Of a DNA stretch of 64,000 bases, positions 11,730 through 24,200 are shown in pieces. The notes under the pieces are model-generated. The model did no database searches, was not told the DNA's origin, and saw only the letters and a program-made list of their open reading frames with translations. The stretch comes from Heliocidaris erythrogramma (lineage: Eukaryota > Echinodermata > Echinoidea > Camarodonta > Echinometridae): contig CM046855.1 of assembly GCA_025617745.1 (NCBI GenBank), positions 18,941,880 to 19,005,879 of the forward strand, given 5' to 3'. The first letter of the stretch is position 1. Each line of letters opens with the position of its first letter. Both the position numbers and the translations under genes were made by a program.

Positions 11730-13511
11730 TATATTCTTTACACATAGACAAAAAAACCTTAATGCAATACAAATCAAATTGAAATTTATCTTGATAAAAA
11801 TTCTTGAGCTTTTTTATGACTTGAAATTTTTTATTTTAAAGTCAGCTCATGAACATATTTATTTTGCTACTTAAATACAATAAAGGATTCGTCTTGGATG
11901 TATGGTATATAAGAATAAAGCTATATACAATGTATTGTACAATAAATAACAGAATTAACAGGGAGATATATATTTTAATTTTCAATGCAACCTTATATTG
12001 ACGAGTCTATTTTTGTTTTCATGTGTAAAGGCAAATAAAAAATATACAATAACTGCATATTGACAGGACTCAATCTACATTGCAATGGATGTGGGGAATT
12101 CTTAATGTTTTCTGTTGCTTTCATTTTGTCTTCTTCTAAATTGAAACATTTCTTTTATAAACACATTCATATTGTTGTCATACATAATTCAATCATAAAT
12201 ATTAATTATTGTAAAGTTCATTACATAGAGGTGATAATTTGAATGATTATTTATTCTATAAAGACATTCATATTGTTGTAATACATAATTCAATCATAAA
12301 TATCAATTATTGTATTGATAATTGGAATGTTACAAAGCATGAATTACAAAATATTGTGGTTTAAATGATAAAGTTATTTATATTTTTTTAGAAAAATCCA
12401 TGATGCTACCATAATATAAACAATAACAGAAATTATTGAACCAACTTTATGTAACACACAGGGCAATAAAACACCCAGAAGAAGATGGTAATGAGGGTTT
12501 TTCCATATTAATTCAGTTAGTAATGGCATGATTTAAATTGCCTAAATAGATGAATCCTTGAGTGACAGACTGTAGTGTACTTTTGGCAAGGAAAGTCTTG
12601 GATATGGGGGGGGGGGGGTAATAGGCAGCTGAAGTCTTCCTCTGTCTGTGCTTCTTCTCCAAAGCTTCTCTTCTGTCTCTCTCCAAGCTCGTAGCACCTT
12701 GCTTCCAAGCTACCCTTCAGCTATTTCTGCGATGTGCGCCCAGTCTTCCAATACGTTTTTTAATATATACATCCTTCATCATATCAAGTCAGCTTGATAA
12801 TGAATGAATGACTGAATGAAAATAAATCTCTTGAGCATCAATCACACTCAACATCATATGGCTGCAAAATAATAATTTGTAAGTAGTTAACATCATATGA
12901 GTAAAGAAAACTATGTAGGCCTATACAAGTACTCTATTAAAACTGATTGCATGTCACTGGATACAAGTTTTCCCTATAGGCCCATTTCCAAGCATTTATA
13001 TTTTCTAAGACTTCTATCAAGAGTTCTAGGACCTCATCACTAATTCAATAACGTTTCCTCTGTTTTTCAATGAGTCATGTGATACTGCTTATCAGTATTT
13101 ATACCTAAAACACAAATTTAAAAAAATCCAACATACATGTGTGTCCTAAAGTCATCACAAATAGACTTATCGGTATCCCAAATGACATTCAGACTGTGTC
13201 ACATATAAAATAATTATTTGTCAAAACTACAGGAATTTTTTGTATGTTGGTTCAGCTACTCAAATATCATAAACCTATCTCTGAAATCATACAAATGTGT
13301 ATCTGGCTATACAATAAAATAATAAATAAGTTAACAAACTTAATTTAAACTTGATATTCCATCTTAAAAATCCCTGACTACTTTTCAAAGTAATGACTAG
13401 ATGAGTATTCATACTATACTGTGTTCAGTACATTAATTACTACTTTTCTTCAAGTTTCCAGTTTCATGTCTACGATCTCATTATTTCAAACACAAGCTTG
13501 CAATTGGTGAC
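11730..13511. other. Region 3' of the P450 gene
   Basis: AT-rich sequence that should include the P450 3' UTR. A local direct duplication (cattcatattgttg... at about 12164 and 12266) and a G run at 12607 are the only structures seen. No clear polyadenylation signal could be assigned. Confidence 0.4.
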
Positions 13512-13610
13512 TCAGCGGCTACGTAGGTTGTAGCGAGAGTGAGGACTGATGCGTAAGGTGATACCATTGGGTGGCGTGAGAAAACTGAGGTTACCAAGCT
13601 TGGGAGGAAT
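13512..13610 (-). CDS. P450 exon 13, C-terminus
   Basis: Codes IPPKLGNLSFLTPPNGITLR and then ISPHSRYNLRSR, TGA. The acceptor ATTTAG|ATTCC is preferred over a nearby CCCAAG because IPPKL aligns with the conserved IPLKL of CYP3A. Confidence 0.9.
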   Translation of the reverse strand: MPPKLGNLSFLTPPNGITLRISPHSRYNLRSR

Positions 13611-16600
13611 CTAAATAGTGAAAGAACAAAAAGAAATGGAGAGGAAAAGAGAACGAATGTCATTACCGAACTTCATATCCAAGAATATGACAAGACCTTG
13701 AAATTTTGTTCATTTAGTGATGAAAATTCAGGTAACACGCAAGACATTATAAACAGATTAATAAGTTGGGGATTTTCTAGTGATTTTGACATGTTTTTGT
13801 CACCAATTATGATAAATAAAAAGGAATATACAGGAAAATCTATAGTAAGAATATGACATTTTGCAAGAAAAAGAAAGGACAGGCAAAAAATAAGAACATC
13901 AAACAATAAAAACATCAACAGGCAAACAATAAGAACATCAACAAATATTGAAAGATAGTGTATGAAATACGAAACTCATAAACTAAGCAATCATAACTAA
14001 ATAACCTATGCACAGGTATAAATAACATACACACATATCTTTAAGACAAGTTTTCTGACAATACTTACATCCAAACATATTTCCTCATATTCGTATTTGT
14101 CTTACCTCTGTCTCAGGGCACGTCTCAAAGCGGAACTTCTGTAGGATGTAGACTATGGCCACTTTGATCTCCAACATGGCAAATCTGACACCAATACAGC
14201 TGTGTGGTCCCATACCAAATGGCAGCCATCCACATGGGTGGTTCCTGCCTCGACGCTCCTTGCTGAACCTAGAATGACAGGTGAATTTTACTCTTTTGGG
14301 GTTGTATTTTCACTTTGCTTTGAACAAATAAAAAATTCTGGAAACATGAATTGTATTTGTAGAATGATGATTTATCATTTGACGATAGTTTCAATGGAAT
14401 TGTTCTTCTTTTTTTCTCTTTCTATTAACACTGACAAGTGCAAAAGAATTTCATTCAGTACTTTCATTGGACTTAATTTTCTCCAAATTCAAAATTGACT
14501 GTGCAGAATGAATAAATACTATGTTGAACATTTGCATTACTGGCATGCAAACTATGAAATTATTCATTTGCAACTAATCATATAATTTGATGAGAGCCGT
14601 TAGCTCTGTTTTAAAGTATATCAGTTAACGCACTTCAGGCTCCAAACAGATGATTAAATGGTGATTCTGAAGTTGCACAATCAAAGAGAAAAATCACACT
14701 ATTTCACTCTGTAAATACGTATGCATTGCTCAATTGCAAATATTTAGATGTGTATAAAGATCAAAGGCTGAAATGCTTGCCAACAAACATATGAGTGTGT
14801 TTTCACAGTACCTTTCTGGGTCAAAGGTCTCTGGGTCAGGCCAAAGGTCAGGGTCATGTTGGAGATTCCATATTGGAATAAAAATATGCTGTCCTTTCTT
14901 GATAGTGATGTTATTGTAAGTGATTTCTTTGTTGCAAACACGTTCTAGACTGGAAAATGAAACACAAATTTATCTGACATTAATCAATAAAATACATACA
15001 CTCCAACCATGATGAAACTTCGTAAACATGACCATATCATTCTCTTGTCCAATATGGAAACAGTAACTTTTTGAAATAACTCTGTAGAAAAGAAAACACA
15101 ACAAACTGGAAAAAGCTAAACTAAGACTTTGGCCAGCAAAGACTCAAATTAACGTTTTGCACAGACAATACAAAAATTTTCACTAAATCACAAGATTTAT
15201 TTTATCCTGAATAACTTCAGGAAAAGGTGTTGTGCTGATTGAATACATGGCTACATGCAGTATGATAAAAAATTGGTACATACATAAAACATAAATGATA
15301 GCAAATTTAGCTCAAACCATCTGAAGAAATTCCTAAAACACTTACACTTCTCCAGGAGGATATATCCTCATTGCTTCCATAATAACCATATTCAGATACT
15401 CCATTTTAGTTACTGTCTCAAAAGTGACATCGCTCTGAGAGGGCGCCATTTCCTTGACCTCAGCCAAAAGACGATCCTGGACATGCTGGTTGGTCGCTAA
15501 GAGATATGAGACAAATCCTAAAGCTGTGCTGGATGTCTCATAACCGGCCAAAAAGAAGATTATAGACTGAAATTAAGAGCATAAGGGAAAATTGGAAAAT
15601 ATATAGAACAAAAATAAGAGATTATATATAAGTCATATTAGCAGTTGTAAGAAACAATGGGTCAACATCATGAACAAAACTCATAATTCTTGGGTCTGGT
15701 CTTTATATACACATATATATGCAGTCTATAAATTGAGATAAATTGACTCATGTTGTACTTTAACTTTTATATGTGGTGTTTCTTGTGCTTTCATCTTTTG
15801 TACTTAGAGCACCTTGATCATTTGATTTCAAGTCGATTTGGCACTTTACAAATCTTATGTATCATCATTATTATCATTATTGTTCAGCATTAATCGTTAA
15901 TCCTGGCCTTCTCTACTGGTTAAGCAACATGATAGTTCTACTTGACTTATTAAAGTGGCACTTAATTACAGGAATCAATATATCATCATAACAGGAAAAA
16001 AGAACAAAAAATATGCACACGCACAAAAGAAAAGAAATGAAAAAGGGATTCTACATGTACAAGACAACATTCCTGTAATTCTAATCATAAAAAATACAGT
16101 ATAATTACATAACTGTATAGTGCAGTGATTAGTATATAGACCCATGTAAATTCTACACGTGGTAATGATATTGTGGGTATGACCTTGAATATCTTACATT
16201 GCCAATGATCTCACGCCTATTGAGGGCAGTCTTCTGTTTAGGTTTCCAGCTGGTTTCCTGAGCTAAGTCTGCCAAACCATCATCATCAAACATCTCATTT
16301 ACCTCATCATCTTCCTTGTGAGCAGAGAGCATCAGCTGAAGGAAATCTGATTTCTAGGTATTATAAACACAAACATATGTTGAATGACTTGATTGTATGT
16401 CATCAACTGATACAAAGTACGACATTTATTATTTGGACAGAACTAAAGTTCCCACAAAAATAAAACTTATACTACTAGATATACTATTTCTATAACAACA
16501 ACAACAACAATCATAATGGATTACTACTAAAACATATCTTCTACCACTACTTTTGCCCGTCACTTTAACTTTCCAATTGTATAAGTTTATCTTAAATAAA

Positions 16601-18255
16601 ACTGTTTTTTCATATCATGATGTAATCTATTCAAATTAACGAATCACAATGAATTAATTATATATACTCACATTTCAACAACAGAAAATATTTGATAAAG
16701 GCATAAACAATATATAAATAATTCCAATAAAAAAAGTTTGGGATCATATAAATAAAATTCACACCTACCAAACTCCTTTTTGTTTCTATATTTATCTCAG
16801 GAAATATCGTCTGTAAGTTTGATTTTGAACCCACCTCAGAATCCCCCTCTGATTGCCTGTTGGCTATTGCCTTCTCAAACACTCCTATGAAGAACTTTTC
16901 AATATCCTTGGGCAACGTTCCTAACTTGAAGAAATTCAAAATAGGTGCAGTCCAGGGAAATAACACTACAATGAAATAGGGAAATGAAGTCAAATATCAA
17001 GTTTAACATTCATGTAAGTATATACATAATTATATGACTACAATATAATATATTTACATTTCAATTTTCATAAACCTAATGAACATTCTCTTTCTCAAAA
17101 TAGGTCTTTAAAACCCTAATATTTGATTCAAATGTTTTGAAAGGTAACAACCACTTAAACAAGCAAGACAAAGGGGTGTTTTGCTAGTATATTGATAATA
17201 AATGTAGATGTACGGAAAACATTCGAAGGAAAAGTTGGTCAAAAAATCTATGTTAAGAATATAAATTCAACTGGTTACCTTTTCAATATCCTGCATAAAA
17301 AAGGGTATTCGGACTAATAAATTTTGACCTGATTACATTTTTGTGGCTGTATTAATTATCAAATAAAAGGAAATACAACTCACTGACAATAAGAAAGACT
17401 GGGTTAGTGACATTAAAGTTGAAAACTCGTTTGGCATATTCAACAAAAGGCTCATCTTTGCTGATCTGAGAGTTCACACGTAGACCAAAGGCACAGGATC
17501 CTATCACATCCATGGCATAGGGACCATACAATCTACAGATTATTAATATTCAAGAATAAACAAAATTTACAATAACCTTTGCAGCCATGTAGAGTTTTTC
17601 TTAACTTCAAATGACAGGATTCTGAAGACATTTCATTTACAATCTAAAACTTCATTTTGAAATTTACATTTTTTTTTAATCATTCACATATTGCATTGAT
17701 TTCTTTGAATTCATGTGTCTAATGAAATAGGCGTACACTGCTATAAAATTGGTATTCTGCAATTTGATATGTTTAACTGAACATTCATTAACTCTGCTTA
17801 CATTCTTGTATTCATTTGTATCATTGTTTATTCAATCAAGGACTTTATAGGTTGCTTCATAACTAGTACATGTACAGCATAACTGTTACAATGAAACTGA
17901 AACAAAGTTAACTGATCAACCAACAATAATTTACAACACTGTTGCCTAAAAATATACACATTCAAAATCAATGTGGAAGTACATACTCTTTGCACTCGAC
18001 TGTTTTCCCCTCTGCTTCACGCTTGCTGAAGATATCAACAAGAACTTCAGCACATTCTTTCATCAGTGGAACCATCTGGTAAAAAAAAAATTAAAAATAC
18101 AAGAATGACTTCATCTGGAACAGCATTAAATATTTATCTGTCCAATAATTTGTAATTGAGGTAATGATATTAATAACATCCTAAGCCTTCCAGTGCCAAG
18201 GCAATTTGAACCCCCCCCCCCAAAAAAAAAAATAAATAAAAAAATAAAAATAAAA

Positions 18256-18290
<35 letters not shown>

Positions 18291-21200
18291 AATAAAAATA
18301 AAAAATAAATAAACAAAATAAAAAAATTAAATTAAAAATAAATAATAATAATAAACAAAGTTAAAAATAAATAATAATAATTTTAAAAAATCTAATAATA
18401 ATATAAATAAATGAATAAATAAATAAAAGATAAAAATACATTTTGTATGTAATCTTTTCACACAAAGAAAAGTTTGTCTTTTCTTTATTTTCTTTAGGAT
18501 TTTATTATCCTATTCAAGACAAACAATTCTAACAAACACTAAATTAGCACTAAAAAAATGAACTTATGACTAATAAAGTCTCATTTACAGTACTTACTTT
18601 AGGTCTGAAATCAACCTGCCCTTTTCTAAAAGAAAATTCCCTAAAATTTATATACAGATATATTAAGTGATCTTCAGGGGGGTCATCCCTATAGCTAGAA
18701 GGTCCGATAGTTAGCGGGTCCGATAGACCGACACCCAATAGATAGAAGGTTCGATAGACCGAATGTACGAGAGGGTCCAGTAGACAGAAGGTTCTATAGA
18801 CCGAATCGGCATGAGGGTCCGATAGTCCGAAGGTTCTATAGATCGAATGACCAACGGGTCCGATAGTCAGAAGGTCCGATAGATAGAAGGTTCGATAGAC
18901 CGAATGTACGAGAGGGTCCAATAGACAGAAGGTTCTATAGACCGAATCGGCAAAAGGGTCCGATAGTCCGAAGGTTCAGTAGGGGTCCGATAGTTAGAAG
19001 GTCCGATAGACCGACAATAAATACGTAAAAAGGGTAAAATAATGGATAAAATGATACGTGGGTAAAAAATAAGTGGTTAAAATAAGTGGGGGCCGCGTTC
19101 CAACCAAAGAAAAAGCAAAAAAGGAAAGAAGAAAAGAAAAGAAATGAAAAGAAGAGAAAAGGAAAAGAAGAAATCAGAAAGGAAAGAGAAGAAAACAAAA
19201 ATTAAAAAACTTCGCTCACTAGCATTATTAGGGTTATTTAACAATGCCAATTATATTTTCATTATAGATATTAATTAGTTATTAATATAATCGGCATATT
19301 TATGTATATAAACCAATGCCAATTATATTAATAAGTCATATTCTTATGGAAGTTATTTGGTTTGCATCTTGAATCTCTAGCTAATGTTATGCTATTTTTC
19401 TAATCAAAGAATAACTGAAAAGAATCGAGCGGCAAGTTGACCTAAAGGGGCTAAAGAGATGAATTTTCAGAAATAATGGCCTGTGACCAATAGTCTCTTC
19501 CCAATATGAGAACGGAAGATGCCGATAACATGTTACACAGATTATGAGAACAGAATAACAATACGCTAGAACCTATTCTCAGGATACAAAATTCTTCTTT
19601 TTTTCTCTCTCGTTCGCTCGCTTTGCTCGCTCATACAATCAAGAAACTAGGCCTAGATTGTTTCTTGCAGCAAGCACCTCTTACGTCCTGCAGCAACAAG
19701 AAGCCCGAATATCAGAATATTCGGGCAGTGAAGTTTCTGACTATTCTCGAATTCCCCCCACCCCCCCCCAAAAAAAAATGGTATAATTTAACCGACAGAG
19801 TCCACAGACTAAAATTTGCCACAAGGTAGTAATATGGGTGTAGTCGGTGAACATTCAAAAAAGTATAAACGCTGACATCATAGCTGGTAGGAAAATATCA
19901 CCTGACAACCCTAAAAAAAAAAAAAAAAAAAAAAAAATGGAAACGCCCCCCTCCAAAGAAGGTGGTAGGGCCCAATTGAAACAATTTCATTTTTATCGGG
20001 CAGAATCTTATCTTTGGTTACATTTAATGAAAATTCAACTATAAAGTGTGCCCCATCGATTTCTTTGTTTAAAAAATAACACTTGTGTTTGAAGGGGACG
20101 CCCTTTCCTCAGCTTGCTCCACTAGAAAAAAATGCTTCGGGCATGATGGGCCTCGGGGCTTTAGTGTGCACCATATAATTAGATTTCCATGTTTCAAAAA
20201 ATGGTCAGCGTTCCCCATTGCCAATACATCGGTTTAGTGGCAAAATTAACCGGGGGGGGGGGCTGAGCTGCATGGGTGGACCACCCCCGCCCCACGGTGA
20301 TGATGATGATGCTTTGATAAAACTACTTTTAACATGTTGAAAATGTATAAAACAAAACTTTAAAATAAGTTCCCCCTTTTTTTTGGGGGGGGGGGGAGGG
20401 AGGGTGGGCCTACAGACCTAGTGCATCGTTTTATTACAATACACATAGAAAAAGATAAGGCATTACCCTTTTCCTTTTATGAGATAAAACTATTAAAAAC
20501 TTATTGTAGCCTATTCACTTATTTTACCGTTTTTACGTTATTGTCGGTCTATCGGACCTTCTAACTATCGGACCCCTACTGAACCTTCGGACTATCGGAC
20601 CCTTTTGCCGATTCGGTCTATAGAACCTTCTGTCTATCGGACCTTCTGACTATCGGACCCCGTTGGACATTCGATCTATAGAACCTTCGGACTATCGGAC
20701 CCTCCACCGATTCGGTCTATAGAACCGTCTGTCTATTGGACCCTCTCGTACATTCGGTCTATCGAACCTTCTATCTATTGGGTGTCGGTCTATCGGACCC
20801 GCTAACTATCGGACCTTCTAGCTACAGGGCTGTAACCATCTTCAGGTACTACAGAGCAGAAGCACAAAAATATAGAAACCACATGCACAAAAGACATCAC
20901 AAGAAACGATGATACTTACAGTTTTAAGCTTAACACTGGTGAAAGATGGAGAGAGAAGATTGCGAACATTTCTCCATCTCTCATCCTTAGCAGCCAAAAT
21001 ACCCTCGGCTAAGAGTCCTGATTTTAAAGCAGCTTCCTGCAAGAAGAGTTACATAGTGTGTTATTTATAAACTTATCATTGTATATATTGCTGTCACAAT
21101 TAAAACTATATATACCATTAATTCTGCTTTTTATTTCCACTCTTCTTTCTCTCTATTTTTATGCAGCTTTCAGAGATATACAGAGAAGGGGAAAAGTTTA

Positions 21201-24200
21201 ACACTTCTAAACAAAATTTCCAGACAGTTCAAATTTCTCACTGACTTTTTGGGGGTTTGCTGAAATAACAGATCATCATGTCTGTTACCTTAAAGGCATT
21301 GGCTACCTTTGTGAGCAGCTGATTTAAAAAATTCTCAAACCAAGATGAAACATGTGTATGAGTACATGTATAGTACTCAAAAACCCTGAAAACAACCATT
21401 ATTTGGAATGAAAAGCTGAATGAAAGTACACCGCAAACCGCGATTTTATAATTTCGCGTTTTCGAGACGTTTTAATAAGAGACCGTTACTCTCAAGTTAA
21501 AAAAATAAGTTGTCTGGCTCCCTATGGGTTGAGATCGCGTGTATTTTTTTTCAGAGAACATGACGAGACTGTCAATCTACTTGCATTCAACATGTATTAT
21601 TCGCACGCTACGAAAATTGCATAAATCGCTATTCAATATAAATTCAAACTCCAAGAACCGACCGTTAAAATGATAGATTTTCTTTCCAAACATTGACTTA
21701 GATTTTCACTGTTTTAAAATACTTCCCAAAGGTATTATGACTTGAGACTCTCATAGCCATATTTTAAAACTATAACTCACATTTTATACAAATTTCAAGT
21801 AACAGAATGAGATATTTTTAAATTCCTAACAATGCTAGCCAATGCCTTTAATGCCAGAGTGGACTTCCAAAATAAGTGAAGTAATAGGCTTCAGTTAATT
21901 TTGTTACAATTTTCTGACAATTTTCTGAAAAAGCAATGAAATATTAAGGGTTTTCTTTTTGCTGTTCTGACCCCTCCTTGCCCCCCCCCCAAAAAAAAAA
22001 AAAAAAAATAAATAAATAAATAAACAAAATAAAAATAAAAAAAAATAAAAAATAAAAAATAAAATTTTATTTATTTTTTTTTTTTTTAAATAAATTTTTG
22101 TTTAAAGTACATACAAAAATACACCCTCAAATGCCTTTGGATGGATGCCCTTAAATATTGTCTAAATCTATTAATCAAATGGGATGTGAAACAAATGCAA
22201 GAAAGAAAAATAAAAAATGCCCACCTGTCTATTGACAAAGTGATCAAAGTCTTTCACCATGATTTTTCTCACTACGTCAGGATCAGAGACCAACAGCATC
22301 GGTTTCCGGAAATTGTACACTCTGCAGTGATCAGGCAACAGAAATTTATTCATTGAAGATATAAAAACTACATTTTACATGGATTTGATTACATTAGTGA
22401 TAACTGAAATAATATATTTAATACTTGATACTTGATGGGGTAATCCCTTTGGCAGCTCACACAGGAAGATGTATTGGCCAGGATGGTAGGCGAAGTGAGC
22501 AGTCGCAGGGAGTGTCGTGAAGTGCAGAAGTGGTGGTGGATATAAACCCAAATATTGGAAAATTGTATGTTGTAAACATTTTTTTTTTCAAATACATCAC
22601 ATCATTGTGCTCCCCAAGTCACTTGCTTTCTGATTAAAAAAATCCAAAAACAAAATTGTATCAAGCAGATTTAGAAACTTACCCAACTATCTTGCCATAT
22701 TTCTGGAAATACTCAGCAAATCTGTCATGAAACACCTGTAAAAAGAAATAAGAAACTGTACTCTCCATTTCATTTGAATTGAATTGAATTGAATTCATAT
22801 TAACATTTATTTTCTTCTATTGATTTTGACAACATTCAACATCTGTTCAAATAGTACAATTTACATGCATATAAAGTAGTACCAGTACAATCAAGAACTT
22901 GCAAAATTACAAGGAAGAAGGCGCGATCCCAATAAGCAGATGCTTGTAGCGGGTACGCCTGAATACACAAATACAATATAATTTAATACAGGAAAAGAAG
23001 AAAGGGACAGAAAAAGAGAGGGAGAGAAGAGGATAGAGAACTTGGAGTAGAAAGAAAGGAAGAGGACTGCAACATAGTAATAATCATAATGGAGTTGTAT
23101 GGCATGCATGGATAATACAGTGGCAAGATATACGGTGACAGGAAAATATTGAAATATTCACAGGCATTCTTACAAAAAAAAGATACTGGAAACAGGGTAG
23201 GATGATAGTAATCGAGCATAATGAACAAGCAAGGTTTCATGAACTACAATCAGATATCATACACTTTTTTAGCTTCCATGACAGGCTTAACAGAGACACA
23301 GAATTTCTCATGGGTGCAGGTAAATCGTTCCAACACTTAGGGCCAGAGAAACGGATTTGAAAATTATGTTGAAAAATATAATATAATATGAAGCAATTCA
23401 AACAATCATTTGAAACTGAAGAACATGTCAAATTCACACAGATTTATTAATACCCAATTCTAAACTAAATTAAAGGCCCATTCTGATAAAAAACTAAACC
23501 CAAATAAAAATGTTGCTAACTTGCTATAATAAAAACATACTATAAAAATCAAACGGTCATCTCTATTAAAAGAGTCTATATTATGTAGAGTACAATTTGT
23601 CTGATACAAGGAGTTAGTTTTTCTGGATTCCAAGTAAGTTACTCAAATAGATGAAATGTTTTAAAAATTATCACCAAAGCATTACAAAGACAAGTATGGG
23701 TCTTCTATTTCCTAGCTTTGCTTGGTTTTGTTTCTAATGTCAAGCAAATTTTATGACTATAGTTTCATGTGACTATAGAGTCTTTATGAAGAGACTCAAT
23801 AATATTTCTTAACCCATTCACTAAAATATTTTTCATACATCTCTCTCTCTCTCTCTCTCTCTCTCTAAGGGTATCGGACTGTCACCTAAAAATGTTACAA
23901 TAACAAAGGGTTAAGTGTACTCCCATCACTGATTTTCAGGAACCACATGATTTTAAATCTTTCCTACATGTGGTATATGTACACTATTAGAAGAGGCTAT
24001 ACAGAGATTCATATAGGGAGATGTGAGTCTTTACCTCCGGCATCAGAAGGGAATCCTTGCTGACTCGATCCCCCAACCTATACTTACCACAAACCACTCA
24101 GTAAAGTTTCCAAAGACTGGGACTGAAGGAGGACTAGGGACGCCCAACCTCTGGAAGTAGGTTCTACACCATTTGTCATATCTGCATGTAATTACGCAAA

